A stretch of DNA of 64,000 bases from Fomitopsis serialis (taxonomy: Eukaryota; Basidiomycota; Agaricomycetes; Polyporales; Fomitopsidaceae): positions 62,001 through 126,000 of the forward strand of contig NW_025954972.1 of assembly GCF_022376445.1 (NCBI RefSeq), in the 5' to 3' direction. The position numbers and the translations under genes were made by a program. The notes below the pieces were generated by a model. That model saw nothing but the letters and a program-made list of their open reading frames with translations. It ran no database searches and had not been told where the DNA came from. Positions 47,068-58,288 of this stretch are shown in pieces. Numbering within the stretch: position 1 is the stretch's first letter; every line of letters begins with the position of its first letter.

Positions 47068-47485
47068 CTACCAGGCATGAAGGATACCTGGGATCCAACC
47101 AAGAATCGTTAACAAGACGTTGATCCAGAAGTCTAAGAGGCAGAACCCTTCAGTCGCGCGGAACGGGAAAGACGAAACAAGTACGTACCAGCTCTGAGCC
47201 CTTTCTTGAAGAACACGGCAACTGGTGGGAGTAGCCTATACAATCGAGTTTAGATGTTGCCCACCGATCGTCCGTGACACACTTACAAGGCAAGAATGAA
47301 CAAGAGAAAGTTGGAAGCACCCGTACCCCTCCTGTCGCAGCTCCACCGCCGCGGCGCGAGTGCCAACAGGGCCTGTGGCTGGGCAGCGCCAGTGGTGGTC
47401 GCGCCATACGAAGGCACAGCGGCGCCAGGCCAGCGACGCCAGCAGTTGTGCCAGCAGTGTTAGTCGTGGGGTTGATGGCGGCCAT
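47068..47485 (-). CDS. Pmp3/UPF0057 family small membrane proteolipid
   Basis: Three minus-strand segments join to ASNFLLFILALLLPP, then VAVFFKKGLRAGFCLLDFW and INVLLTILGWIPGILHAW, stop at 47068. Two hydrophobic helices around a short FFKKG turn are the whole Pmp3 fold, about 50-60 residues. Pmp3-type proteins sit in the plasma membrane and affect membrane potential and salt tolerance. The 5' part is uncertain. An open frame from 47485 (MAAINPTTNTAGTTAG) is in another phase near 47330, so the first exon may be misread or contain an indel. The KKGLRAGFC segment replaces the more usual KRGCGADF. Confidence 0.75.
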
Positions 47486-47752
47486 TGTTTTCAGTTGTGT
47501 TTTTCGTGACTTTCGTGAAGTGATCGGGTCGTGATATGCAGTCGTGAAGAAGTGGGGAACTGGGATGGCGGACGACGAGGCTTATGTAGGCAGCCGGGCG
47601 GAGTTGAGGAGAGGATGGAGACGAAGACAGGCGGTGAGCCAATGACTGGAGCACCGTCACGTACGAACTGACGTCATGCGTCCTATGCAGGCGGTAGTGC
47701 TATTTTGGGAGTGGGACTCGATCGGCGGGCGCTCGCACCGAGCCACTCAGAC

Positions 47753-49154
47753 TCAGAGATCATGGAGCGTCTCCAGCTCAAATGGTCCGAAGACGATGCG
47801 AGCATCGAGCCTCAGCACACCACGGTCGTGCCATGGTGCGAGGACAGCCCGCACGACGGGTGCTAGCTCTCGCATGCTGAGCCGCGCCTCCTCCGAGTCC
47901 CTCACTCCGTTACGTCTTCGGCGGCCAACTCCTGGCAACGCAAACTCCACAGTCTTCAGGCTGTCGAAGAACGGCCGGTTCAAGACCGTATGCAGGTCCT
48001 TCAATTCTGATTTTCCGAGGAGGTTCGCGAGCTCTTCCTGAGAGATCTGTAGTCTAGCATTGAGCGGTAGTCTGGGCCCAGTTTAATTTGTTCCACTTGG
48101 TAGCTTCGGATCGTGGAGAAGAGCTTGTGTAGCTCGCCGACCATGGCCTTCAACGCCTCACGTATGTTGCCTGCCGTCATCCCAGCCGTTGAGCACTCGA
48201 GGTAGCGCAAGCTCGTGTTGTCCGCGAGATTTCCATGGTAAACATGGCCTATGGATGCACACATGATGTCGGCCGTTGAATCGTGTGAACAGAAATGCGA
48301 GGCCACTTACCCACCGCGTAATGAGTTACTTCACAAAACTGAGTCAGGGACGGCCCTGCTGCCTTGAGAAGTCGGTCGATTGCTTCGGTAGTAACTTCGA
48401 CAGAGTGATCGTTGGGCCACCAGACCTTGAGATCACGTAGAGACCTGCAAATAGCAGAGGACACGAACCAGTCAACTACCGTCTCAAATGTCTGCATACC
48501 GTTTTTCATGTCAACGTCGAGACGGAGGAGGCGGAGATCCGACTGCAACGCCACACTTGGCCGTGAGTCGATGGCATCGGCATCCTGCAGTAGATGAAGG
48601 CTGCCGTTGCTCAACGTCAACTCTTCCAGCGATGCGAACGCGCCCACGATCCACCGCAGCTGAGCGAAGTTGTTCAGCCGGAAGTTGCGCAGACTGAGCG
48701 ACGTAAGAGCCCTGAACTGTGACAGCGCCAGGAAGAACTTCTTGAACGTCGGGTGTGCGGAGGGAGGCAGGTCCCCGCGAATCTCCAGGGCCCGCAGCTG
48801 AGGCATGGCGCGGCCAAAGACGAGGGGCAGTGCGTGCACGAAGCGGGTGTTCGGGCGGGTGTTTCCCTGCAAGCGTAGGTTCGCGATCTCCTTGTCCGAG
48901 GCGACCAACTTGTGCGTCGTCGCAAGCAATCGCTTGACACGCGCAGAATGGAGCGACTGCTTCACCAGCAAGTCGAAGCTCTTGCGCGTGCGGAGCTCGA
49001 TCGAGAGGTAGAGGTTGTACGTGGCACGAGGATGCCACGTCGTGCAGACTACCGCCGCACGGCAAAGCATGGGGTTGTCCATCCGGTCGATGACCTCCTC
49101 GAAGACTTCCATCGGGATGCGATCCGACAGAGCCTGCGATAGGGATCCCTGCAT
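47753..49154 (-). CDS. F-box protein, local subfamily, one frame break
   Basis: Starts MQGSLSQALSDRIPMEVFEE (49154) with the F-box continuing VIDRMDNPMLCRAAVVCTTW. Then come RKSFDLLVKQSLHSARVKRL, FVHALPLVFGRAMPQLRALE, LSQFRALTSLSLRNF and VDWFVSSAICRSLRDLKVWW. An intron near 48250-48310 links HYAVG to HVYHGNLADNTSLRYLEC. The frame breaks near 48083, where EQIKLGP should continue RLPLNARLQIS; one base appears missing. The remaining KDLHTVLNRPFFDSLKTVEF region ends at 47753. The protein is a close relative of the genes at 52.1 and 55.6 kb. Confidence 0.78.
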
Positions 49155-49568
49155 AACGTATGTTAGAGTATTGAGTTGTCCTCGGACTCGGGCCCGCGAG
49201 ACTCGACCTGGGACTCCATCCCCGCTTCCGTGCTGCATGTCGAGTAAGATGAGAACTGCAGCGCGATTGTCTCGATACAAGATATGATAGATGGGCCGAG
49301 TGCATCGAGTAAGGTGGATCGTAGTACTTACACAAAGCGTAAGTAGTACAGCAGTAAGCACTACTTGGTACAATTTGAACCGCCAACCTATCTGAGTTTC
49401 AAATTCACCATCACTGCTATCATTGGCTGCTGACGGCGGCCAATTTGATGCAGCCGCATGATCGCGACCTACACAAGTAGAAGAGTCAAGCTTGGAAGTC
49501 AGTTCGAACTTTTAGGCTCAGACCAATAATTCTCGAATGACGCTGAATGATAGACATAGTGGTGGGCT
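49155..49568. other. intergenic, no gene seen
   Basis: Upstream region of the F-box gene and 3' flank of the ICMT-like gene. An open frame continues upstream of the F-box ATG without motif. Confidence 0.35.
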
Positions 49569-50390
49569 CTAGTAAACGAATGGTACTAGCCGGTACGGTA
49601 CGGTCCTCGCCCACTCGTCCCAACCTTTGCCAAAGTGCTTCCTCAGCCAGGCATCCTCTTGGCCGCATCTCAAAACGATACACAGCCAGATGTACGTCTG
49701 GACACCGACAAACACACACGCCGCCGCCATTCCTGTCGGCCGCTCCAGCAGGCCGGCCTCCCGCGCCCAAGAGCCCGCACAACAGCTCCATAGCGCGATG
49801 CCGACGGACTGAATGCACCACCCCGTGTAGCTCGGGTGACGCACGATCGAATACGGCCCTCGCGTGCACAACTGGTGCCCCTCCTTTACCGTCACCTGAA
49901 ACGTGAAGAACCGGTCCAACGCCCGAAAACACGCCACGCGGATTCCAGCGCCGACTACGGTCAGCACGTACCCCGCAAGGACGACGGGCGTAGGCTGAAT
50001 CCGTGCGGCTGCGCCGATGCCGGCAGGGAGCAGCTTTTGGAGGACAGCGGTGCTAAGCTCGCTCGGATACTCGCGCGCGAGGAGCACGGCGGCAGTGCAT
50101 CCGGCGCTCGCCCATGTCATGTACTGTCAGTACTGTCAGACAATTTCGTAAACCGCAGACCACCACGCCGACCTTACCTTAGTAGCACTTCCCATCTGTC
50201 CCACAACCTTGCCGCTGACTTGAAAGATTCGCTCCATAGGCTTCGCCTCTCGCACAATCTCGTTGTCCTTCGACGGGGGGGTGGGCGCGGTGCTCGAGCG
50301 GTGGGTCATGTACGCCGCTACGCCCATGAGAGCAAGATGGAATGGCGTTTGCGCAAACATATTCGCCGCGTACGCTTCGAGTGCCTTCAT
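49569..50390 (-). CDS. isoprenylcysteine carboxyl methyltransferase-like protein
   Basis: Two exons, 50390-50178 (MKALEAYAANMFAQTPFHLA) and 50123-49569, joined across a 54 nt intron; 255 residues. Several hydrophobic segments (VVLAGYVLTVVGAGIRVACF, CVFVGVQTYIWLCIVL) suggest an ER membrane protein. The SAM/substrate core FFTFQVTVKEGHQLCTRGPY and IVRHPSYTGWCIQSVG, with a later EDAWLRKHFGKGWDEW, is the ICMT signature. The enzyme methylates the prenylated C-terminal cysteine of CaaX proteins such as Ras and mating pheromones. Agaricomycetes often have several diverged copies, so this one need not be the Ste14 orthologue. Confidence 0.85.
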
Positions 50391-52121
50391 GAGCAGATGT
50401 GTGCGATGCAACAAGAGTTGTTGTACGAGGAACGACTGGCCTGTGGATGATCGGCGAAAACTGCTGTGAGTAGGTCGAAAACTCGCGTTCTTATACCGAG
50501 CTCACCCACTTACGTGACCTGACAGCCTACTACGTATGGAGCTGCGATTTTCACATCCTCTGACACTGTGGAGCGCGGAAATGCAAAGACTTATCCATTT
50601 TGCCAACGCTCTGTCTGCCGGTAGCATGCTTCCTTCCATTGAATCCACTCCGAGTCGACGCACTACTAATGGGCGCCCTGAAAGGGTCCTACCAAGTAGT
50701 AGCGGTGTTTGTTCCAAGAAGCCCCGTCTAGAAGTGCCGTTGGTCGAATCCATTGCTTCAGAGTTGGGATTAGTGTCTGCCAGTGGCTTCTCGCCAGCGG
50801 CATCCGACCTACGAGCGCTGTATGTGTATGATCAATGTATGATCCCAGCCTCGCTCGGTACGAGGCTGAGCCTTCATCAAACAACTTGACCAAATCGCCG
50901 CTGTCTTGGAAAACGGTTGTATTGGATCATTCAATTCCATTCGAGATAACAAGGAGTTACCGCAACTCCTCTAGACAGGCAGTAAGTCAATGTATATTTT
51001 CCTTTGTCATCGAATCTCACACTGCTTGGAGAAACCGTCGTACCGTTAAGATGATCCCGACTCAATCGAGCCAATATAACCCTAATCGAACCGCTGACCC
51101 AGGCGAGTCCGCCGTGTCTTGAATGTAGGTCGGAGAGGGAATGTAAATTTCAAATCTGTCATTTCCTTGCACTTAGACTCGGACTGGCCGCGATCAGGAA
51201 CTTTGGCCATCGTTGAGTCTAGCGGATGGTCCCGCATTCTCGGTAAGATTCTGGTTACCATCCATCCGGAGTCGCAACGCTCGCCGTGTCTTGGGGTTGG
51301 AAATGAGCTGCCCCTGATCACAATTAGGTTAGACTGAACGGCCACAGTGACTGGACACAACGACAGCGGAAGGCTCTTATTGAGCGCCTGATGCGCGCTC
51401 GCATGAGACACGACGAAGTCAAGAAACTCCTGAGACCATCGACGCGAAAGTAGAGCGTGATGCTCTTTCAGGATGGAGTTAGATGCTTGGGAGGGGGAGG
51501 ACGCCCAACGCAATGAAGCGGACGAACCAGACTCGTTCCGGTAATATTCCCGGTCGGGTGACCGACTCGGAGGAAGAGGATCGCGCCCAAGGCAGTCCTC
51601 CGAATCGCGTGGACTCACTCGGCGAGTCGGTTGTTGACCGTGTCTCAAAAGATGCTAGCGTGGCGGGAGGAGGTTGGCAAGAAATAGCTTTAACTATCAT
51701 GACCCAAGACGTGATGCACTCTATCTGCGCATGCCCCCGTCGCCATTCGGCGGGTAAGGGGTACTGTTATGCTCCGCATGTAGATTACGGAGGGTAAACA
51801 CGGAGAATCAGAACAAAATAAAATAAAATGGGCTGATCAACATTCAGAAATACAGACGAGATGGCACCCCACCTCGAGTTCGTTAAGGCTTTGACGAGAA
51901 CTGGGGCCGCAACGCATGTCGTACCGAGAGCCTCATGGAAATGGTTGGCAATGTTCCATCAGGTCTAACTCGGCCGGTCAACGCGCTCGAACGCACTACA
52001 TACATTGATCGGTGCCGGTGAGCGCCAGCACTTGAGTGCTTCGCCATTCAACGCTATATCGGCGCTCGTAGACAGGAAGTAGTCCTTCCTACAGTGCGCT
52101 CGGTGGCCGAGTGGACTGAGT
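50391..52121. other. gene-poor stretch with an F-box fragment
   Basis: No complete gene. Around 51100-51260, on the minus strand, the sequence resembles the 5' region of the F-box gene at 52.1 kb: GGATGGTCCCGCATT is shared, and both read RDHPLD in the same frame. The rest shows nothing I recognise. Confidence 0.4.
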
Positions 52122-53600
52122 TTATACTAGATCCTCTACTATGTCAGATGGATCACAAAAAAGGGTGGTGTGCAGCGTCAGGACACCGCATGCTTCCCAT
52201 GGCCGAAGAATACCCCGAACAACTGGGGCCAGCTCCCGAATGCTGCGACGCGCTCTGCTCACAGCCTCTTCACCTCGTTGGCTGTACGCGGGCAACACGA
52301 ACTCCACCGCCTGCAGCCCGTCGAAGAATGGCTGACTCATGACGGCATGTAGATCCTGCAACTCGAGTCGTTCGAGGAGGGGACCAAGCTCGCCGTGAGG
52401 GACAGGAAGTCCGACATTGACCGGTAGCCTGGGGCCCAGCTTGATGTGCTCGACCTGGTGGCTTCGGATCGTGGAGAAAACGTTGTGAAGCTCGCCGACC
52501 ATGGCCTTCAACGCGGCTAGCATGTCGCCTCCCTGCATTCCAGACGTTCCGCATTCGAGGTAGCGCAGATTCCTATTGTGCATAAGGTTCCCGTGCGAGA
52601 CGCGGCCTGTAATGTGGGTGATCGTCAGCAATGAGATTGCTGAAACGCGACAGAAAACCTGTTTACCAATCGCGTAGTCGGAGACTTCGCAGAACCGCCT
52701 CAGAGACGAACCCGCTGCTCTGAGGAGCCCGTCAACCGACCTGGCGGTCACTTCGACGGAGTCGCTTAGGCTGGCATTCGCCGGCCACCACACCTTCAAC
52801 TCGTGGAGAGAGACGCATGTCGCCGAGTATGCGAGCCAGTCCGCCATGCTCTCAAACCTCTCAATCACGTTGGCCACATCAACTTCTAGTCGCCGCAACA
52901 GCATGGGCCCCAGTTGTGGGATAATGACACCTGCCTGAGCCAGAGAAGCTGGATGACGAAGGGAACAGTTATACAGGGTGAGTTCTTTCAGCCCGGTAAA
53001 GGAAGAGACAATCCATCGTAGTTGGGCGACACTGCTCAGCGTCAGATTGCGCAGAGAGAGCGATTTTAGAGTCTTGAGTTGAGTCAGTGCGACGAAGAAG
53101 GTCGGGGGCGTGGCAGGCAGCAGATCTGTCCGCATCTCTAGTGTCCGCAATCCAGAGAGTGCACGGCCGAAGACAAGAGGCAACGCATGCACGAAATCTC
53201 TCCGGGTCTTCCCTTGTCGGCGGAGGTTCACATACTCGTTGTCAGAGGCGAAGAGCTCGCGCGTGGTCGAGAGCCATCGCTTAACGCGGGGAGAGGTGAG
53301 TAGCTGCTTTACCAGCAAGTCAAAGGATGCACGGGTGTTGATGTGGATCGAGAAGTAGATATTCCGCGCTGCGCGAGGATACCACGCAGCACAGACCAAT
53401 GCAGCGCAGGCCAGCGCGCCGGAGCTGTCCATCCAATTGATGGTTTCCTCGTAGACCTCAAGTGGGATGCGATTGGGTACTGCCTGCGACAGGACGAGGC
53501 TCTGGCTGTCGCCAGGTCTAGGGGATGGTCCCGCATTGGGCGCGGTGTCCTGGTCAACATGGTCTGAGTCGGTGTCCGACCGGGAGTCACTGGCACAACT
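52122..53600 (-). CDS. F-box protein, local subfamily
   Basis: The frame VPNRIPLEVYEETINWMDSS forms the F-box and runs to the stop at 52122. LVCAAWYPRAARNIYF, SFDLLVKQLLTSPRVKRWL, VHALPLVFGRALSGLRTLEM, LTQLKTLKSLSLRNL, LHELKVWWPANASLSDSVEV and LQDLHAVMSQPFFDGLQAVE follow. A 60 nt intron after SDYAIG is in frame, so the open frame also crosses it. The start is unclear: the first in-frame ATG (53432) lies inside the F-box, while an acidic, Ser-rich lead (SDSRSDTDSDHVDQ) continues upstream to a stop near 53640 without an ATG. A missed 5' exon or an indel is likely. Confidence 0.75.
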   Translation of the reverse strand, partial: SCASDSRSDTDSDHVDQDTAPNAGPSPRPGDSQSLVLSQAVPNRIPLEVYEETINWMDSSGALACAALVCAAWYPRAARNIYFSIHINTRASFDLLVKQLLTSPRVKRWLSTTRELFASDNEYVNLRRQGKTRRDFVHALPLVFGRALSGLRTLEMRTDLLPATPPTFFVALTQLKTLKSLSLRNLTLSSVAQLRWIVSSFTGLKELTLYNCSLRHPASLAQAGVIIPQLGPMLLRRLEVDVANVIERFESMADWLAYSATCVSLHELKVWWPANASLSDSVEVTARSVDGLLRAAGSSLRRFCEVSDYAIGKQVFCRVSAISLLTITHITGRVSHGNLMHNRNLRYLECGTSGMQGGDMLAALKAMVGELHNVFSTIRSHQVEHIKLGPRLPVNVGLPVPHGELGPLLERLELQDLHAVMSQPFFDGLQAVEFVLPAYSQRGEEAVSRARRSIRELAPVVRGILRPWEACGVLTLHTTLFCDPSDIVEDLV

Positions 53601-53640
53601 TTCGCTGCGTTGTGTAGGAGATGATGACCTGATCAGCGTT

Positions 53641-54317
53641 TAGCAAATCAGCACTTCGTCCCATCTTAGCCAACATATCCGACCTTAAGGTTTTCATACG
53701 AAAATAAGTGAAGCCGTAGTGGGTATGTTGTACTGGGTCAACAGAGGTCAACAGCCTCCTCGCCATCGGCTCCGATGATCTTCCCACGAACCGGATCTGA
53801 ACCCATCTGAATTAGTCGTTCGCCGCAATTGAGGAGCTTAAACAGTAATAGAACGTACTAGAGGAGTTGGTCAGAATCAAGGAATATGACCAGTCCGAGG
53901 CTACTGTCCTTCAGATAGGCTCAGAGCTGCAGTGCCTACAGGTAGATCTCAGCAAGCTCGTACTCGACTAGTACTTGGTATGTTTTATCGACCAAGGGGT
54001 GATCTCATATTTGATCCCGCTGTTATATTGGCGCTCCTAGACAATCCTAGACCCAACAGTAAGTACACTGCCTGATGCATTTGCATTTGACAGACCGGCG
54101 CCCACACGGGGCAGCCCGGCGACCCTTGTTGGACTAAACCTTCACGTAGTCGGGATCGCGTCGGGCTGTTCCTTCGTTCAACCCGCAGTCAAGCCCCATT
54201 CCCATCCACCTATCTACTGCGGTACGTGACGGTTTGATTGTCTTGCCCTACTCCCGTAGACATTGAAGATCGCCTTCCATCAAAGGTTTCAAGTGTGCGA
54301 CTGAGCCAACGACCGCA
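53641..54317. other. intergenic with coiled-coil-like remnant
   Basis: On the plus strand near 53860-53970 a short frame (EELVRIKEYDQSEATVLQIG, then SELQCLQVDLSKLVLD) looks like a fragment of a coiled coil, perhaps a decayed retroelement gag. Nothing else was recognised. Confidence 0.35.
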
Positions 54318-55062
54318 ATGCTGCGCCGTCTGTCGCGTCTGCTATCGGGACCGCCAGCCTATGCTTGGATTGTCCTGGCCATAAGTGTCGCGTTCAACGC
54401 TATCACGTTGTCAAACCTCGCAAGGCAGCGCGTCGAGGAACGGAAGAACTACGGTATGTGGGACAGTGTGGTCGTTCAATACCGCAACTGAAACACCACG
54501 GTACTGCCTTTATTCTACAGGTTCTACTGGAGATCATGACTATCCGAGGGAACTTCCCGTGTCGCTGGACCTGGTTGCAATGACGTTTGAGAACTCGGAC
54601 CATTACAAGATCACGGGCGATATCAATACGTGGACGGAGTGGCAGACCCTCACGCACATGTTTCCTCAGGGCCACCCGAGCGTTCGTCTCGGCCTCGAAG
54701 GTAGTGGCCGCTCTACCATCTCTGCGCGACATTGGTCAATTGATACGTCGTTGCTCTATGTAGGACGGGAATTCAACGTGTCGATGTTCACGCAGCTGCA
54801 GTGCATCGACACCCTCCGTCAAGCTCTGATTTACGGGCCAAACGCACACAGCGGTCAATGTCTGAACTACCTCCGCCAGGCCGTCCTCTGCTCCTCCGAT
54901 ATCACCATCGATGCTATGGACGCCAAGGACGAAAAGGGCAACCTCATTGGGACAGACGGTGTAGGGTCAACGCACGTCTGCAGAGACTGGTCGCGTGTTT
55001 ACGAGTACGTGGACGAGAACCAGAAGGGCCCGCTCTGGGATTTGTCTACCCCTACGGTGTAG
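54318..55062 (+). CDS. UstYa-like (DUF3328) protein with altered HxxHC motifs
   Basis: Two exons, 54318-54453 and 54521-55062, 225 residues, no frame break. A single membrane anchor near the N-terminus (AYAWIVLAISVAFNAITL) precedes a lumenal domain. UstYa-family oxidases carry two HxxHC motifs. The corresponding places here read TQLQCIDTLRQ and HSGQCLNYLRQAVLCSSDI, so the second His of both motifs, and the first His of motif one, are replaced. The following DWSRVYEYVDEN stretch is typical of the family in basidiomycetes. UstYa proteins help cyclise or oxidise peptide natural products; no precursor peptide or other pathway gene lies nearby. The active site may be lost or changed. Confidence 0.75.
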
Positions 55063-55575
55063 ACAGTTCTTGACGTGTAGTCGACTTCTCTTCGACCGTA
55101 GCTCGTCTTGTTCCGCGGCCTTTGACATACAGGTGAAATGTATCGAGTATTATCATCACCACCATATTTTCGGTTAGGCTCAGTGCTATCGGGACAGTCG
55201 TTTTGGAGGAGGATGAAATGAGAACGCGATACGTACTACCCAAATGACCAAATGATGTGTGCTCACATTCGTGATGTATGATATAATGTCAGCACACGGT
55301 GTATTGGGGATAGTCGGCACAACCGCCGCCAGCGCATGTGTGATATCGCCCAGAGCGAGTCAACGAGTATTGTATGGCCTCAGTAGGTGTCTTGTGCCGT
55401 CGACACTTACCCTGCTGAGGCCGGCACTTCAGATTTCTCTCCTTCGCCGTTTACATAGGTATCCGTGAAGAATCCATCAAGAATCACTGGATGAGAAGAG
55501 GGGAAGTGCAGTGAGAAACACGCCTGCACACGCGGAAGAACTCGCTCACATCGCTTTGTCCGAGGAATGTCCCAG
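55063..55575. other. intergenic, no gene seen
   Basis: Convergent 3' regions; nothing recognised. Confidence 0.35.
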
Positions 55576-56975
55576 TCAACGCCTGACGGAGAGGTTAACT
55601 ACATTGCGGTCACACCACGGCATGAGCAAGGCACGGAACATAGCGAGGAGCTCTTGACGGGCGTCTTCTATGTGGGCCTCGCTCACAGGATGCAGTACCG
55701 GATTGTTTGCTATTATCAGCATCTCCACGTCCTTCAATCGTTCGAAGTAGGATCGGCGCATGACGTCGTGCAGGCCCATCAGGTCCAGGTTCTCCAGGAC
55801 GTTTCGGAGACTGTCGAGTCGAAGCGCGTCGTTGGTAATGATGAATTGGAACTGGAACAACATGGATATGTGCTCCAGCTGACGGCTTCGGACTGTGGCA
55901 AGGATACTAGTCAAGTTATCCAATAGCCCAGACCAGCTCTCAGTAGATTTGTTGTCCTCGACGAGGACCAGCCCAAAATCTATGCTCCCTAAGCTGGTGT
56001 TATGCACGAGATTTGCATGCTGCTCGCTATCTAGGGCAGACACGGATGTCAGACTGCAACCCAGCGATGAGGAGTAGATCTTGACCTACCCGTATATACG
56101 ACCAAGTCGGCGTCTTCGAGATATCGAGTCAGAGATGGTCCGGCTGCTCTGAGGATACTGTTGACGTATCCAAGAACCGTCGACCGTGTGGGTCTCTCAC
56201 CCCAGCAGACTGTCAGGTCATCAAGCGAGGTGCAAGCGCCCAACCTCACGAGCCAGTCGACAACTGCGCCCGGCAAACGAACATCGTCCTCGTCCATGTC
56301 GATCTGGAGGCGACGAAGCCGGATATCGCAACCAGGCTCGAAATCACTAGGTCTTGTATCGTCCCAACATGGCGGTATGCCAAAGAAGATGTCGCGGTAC
56401 AAGTGGAGGTCTGTGAGTTGCGGGAACGAAGAGATGATCCATAGAATCCGCGAGACGCTGTTCAGCGTCGCGATGCGCAGGCTGAGTGACTTGATAGTCT
56501 TGAATTGGGACAGGGCGAGGCAGAACTTCGGGAGCATGTGAGGATGCACACCCCCCTCAACGTGTAAGGATCGCAAGCCCGACATCATGCGGCCGAAGAC
56601 AAGAGGCACGGCGTGGAGGAAGGGACCGGTCTTCAGCCTCCATCCTAGTTCGTGGTCGGTCAAGTTCAGATCTACCGCTCCCAGCTTGCGGGTGGTCGCG
56701 AGCCAGCTCCTGACGCGCGGGTACGCGTGCGCTAGCTTCGCAAGTGACATGAACTGCGTGCGATCGCGTAGCCAGACTGTGGAAAAGAGGTTGTGCATAG
56801 CGCGGGGGTACCATGCCGCGCACACCAGTGCCGCGCCGAGGAGCGCGGGCCGGTCCATGAAATCGATGGTCTCTTCGAAGAGTTCCAGCGGGATGCGGGC
56901 AGAGAGAGTTGGCTGCAGGGGTGTTCGTAGTCCTAGTGGGGAATCGCCCCGTACCTCATCCCGCGTGTATGCCAT
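55576..56975 (-). CDS. F-box protein, local subfamily
   Basis: Starts MAYTRDEVRGDSPLGLRT (56975); F-box ARIPLELFEETIDFMDRP with LVCAAWYPRAMHNLFSTV. LRR-like body: FLHAVPLVFGRMMSGLRSLH, LSQFKTIKSLSLRIATLN, FPQLTDLHLYRDIFFG and VDWLVRLGACTSLDDLTV. An intron after DLVVYTG joins to DSEQHANLVHNTSLGSIDF, and the tail DLMGLHDVMRRSYFERLKDV ends at 55576. All phases fit without a break. The relationship to the genes at 6.5, 47.8 and 52.1 kb is evident over the whole length, though this is the most diverged in the middle. Confidence 0.82.
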
Positions 56976-57904
56976 TTCCTCGACAGGAGGATGGACCTAC
57001 GCAGACGCATCAGCGGGGGTTGCTCTGGAACAAGAGCGGATACCGACGTTGGACATAGTTGTCGACATCCTCCAGAGAGTTACAGGTCCGAACGCTGTAT
57101 GTAGATCAGATCAGTAGGTTCGGGACAAGCCGCCTCCTCCGTGTGATATTTCATGCTCCGCAAACGCTGATGTGGCTGAGGGACTTGCGTCGAACCTAAG
57201 TACTTGCGTAGACAGGTTGAAGAATAGATGGCATTAAGGTGGTTCGGCCGGAGTCAGCGCTGCAACCTGAGGGACCTCGCTGGTTTGGAGTTTCCCAAGA
57301 CTACATTAGCCCGTCAGCACTCTGATTTAAAGATTCACCGAAAATCAGTATATGCTGCTCATGTCAAGAGCAAGCTCACCAGGTCACCTGAATCCCTCAA
57401 CCTCTCAGGCGTCGCTCCGCTCAAACATATTATATGCGCGGATTGCGAGGATATATAGTTCAATCGTTCGGTAGCCGTCGCTACGACGAGCGAGACCAAT
57501 GGCCTGCACATGAGCAATTTTCAAGTTCGTGGTGGAAGATTGAATCCAATGGTGGTCGAGGTTCAGTCCGAGTCGTTGTTCTGTGAATCTGTCGGATCCA
57601 AGTCGGATCGCTCGAAAGGGATGATGTTTGCACTTGTTGCGGTTGTGGCTATGACGGACCGACTCGGAGGAGCCGCAGCTTCGAAGCTCGACGGAACTTA
57701 CCAGGAACTTACGCAGGTTCTGTACTGAACCTTTGAACAAGTGCTGTGCGAGTTTCCATATTGATTCTGATGCGCTGAGTCTTTTTACATACAGCGAAAC
57801 CGCGGTCCAGTCGAGGCGATACAAATACAAATTACGCGACCTACTAGTAGTACCCCAGTATCTTCCCAGGACGACTACGGATGGCGAGTTTGTGGATCGC
57901 AGAT
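56976..57904. other. intergenic, no gene seen
   Basis: About 930 bp. Open frames up to 210 codons on the minus strand have no motif or splice logic. Confidence 0.35.
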
Positions 57905-58288
57905 TTAGAAAGCGTGTTTGTCCTCGAGCACATCCCGAGCATGCTCCTTCGCCTCCTCGCTGACATTCGGGTCTGGGGATCGTGAGACGTGAGTCTACAC
58001 GCATATAGCGGCTCGTACGGCACTGCTCACTCTTCAATGTAGCCTTGAAACCGGCGTTGACGCGTGTCTCGTCCTTACCCTCCTGGTAACTCTGACGAGT
58101 TTCCTGGGTCTCGGGAGCCTCGTCGAGCTCGCCGATGACTTGACGGGAGTGCTCCTTAGCGTCGTCAGAGACGTTAGGGTTATTGACGGCAGCCTAATGT
58201 GCGTGGTTGTTCATCAGGGCGCACTCGACACTACAAGCGTGAGACTGCGAACCTTGTGACCTCCGATGACACGAGTTGGGAGAGACAT
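57905..58288 (-). CDS. Con-6 family conidiation protein
   Basis: Small three-exon gene on the minus strand, easily missed: 58288-58253, 58193-58031, 57972-57905; 88 residues. It reads MSLPTRVIGGHK, then AAVNNPNVSDDAKEHSRQVI, a linker (QETRQSYQEGKDETRVNAG), then a second repeat ATLKNPNVSEEAKEHARDVL, ending DKHAF. The repeated NPNVS-[DE]-[DE]-AKEH motif defines the conidiation-specific protein 6 family of small, hydrophilic, stress- or spore-associated proteins. Both introns fall at or inside the repeats (before AAVNNP, and in the codon before the second NPNVS). Confidence 0.88.

Noticed and set aside
49155..49373. upstream extension of the F-box frame to 49373
   Set aside because: The added residues have no similarity to the N-termini of paralogues; ATG at 49154 fits the family better.
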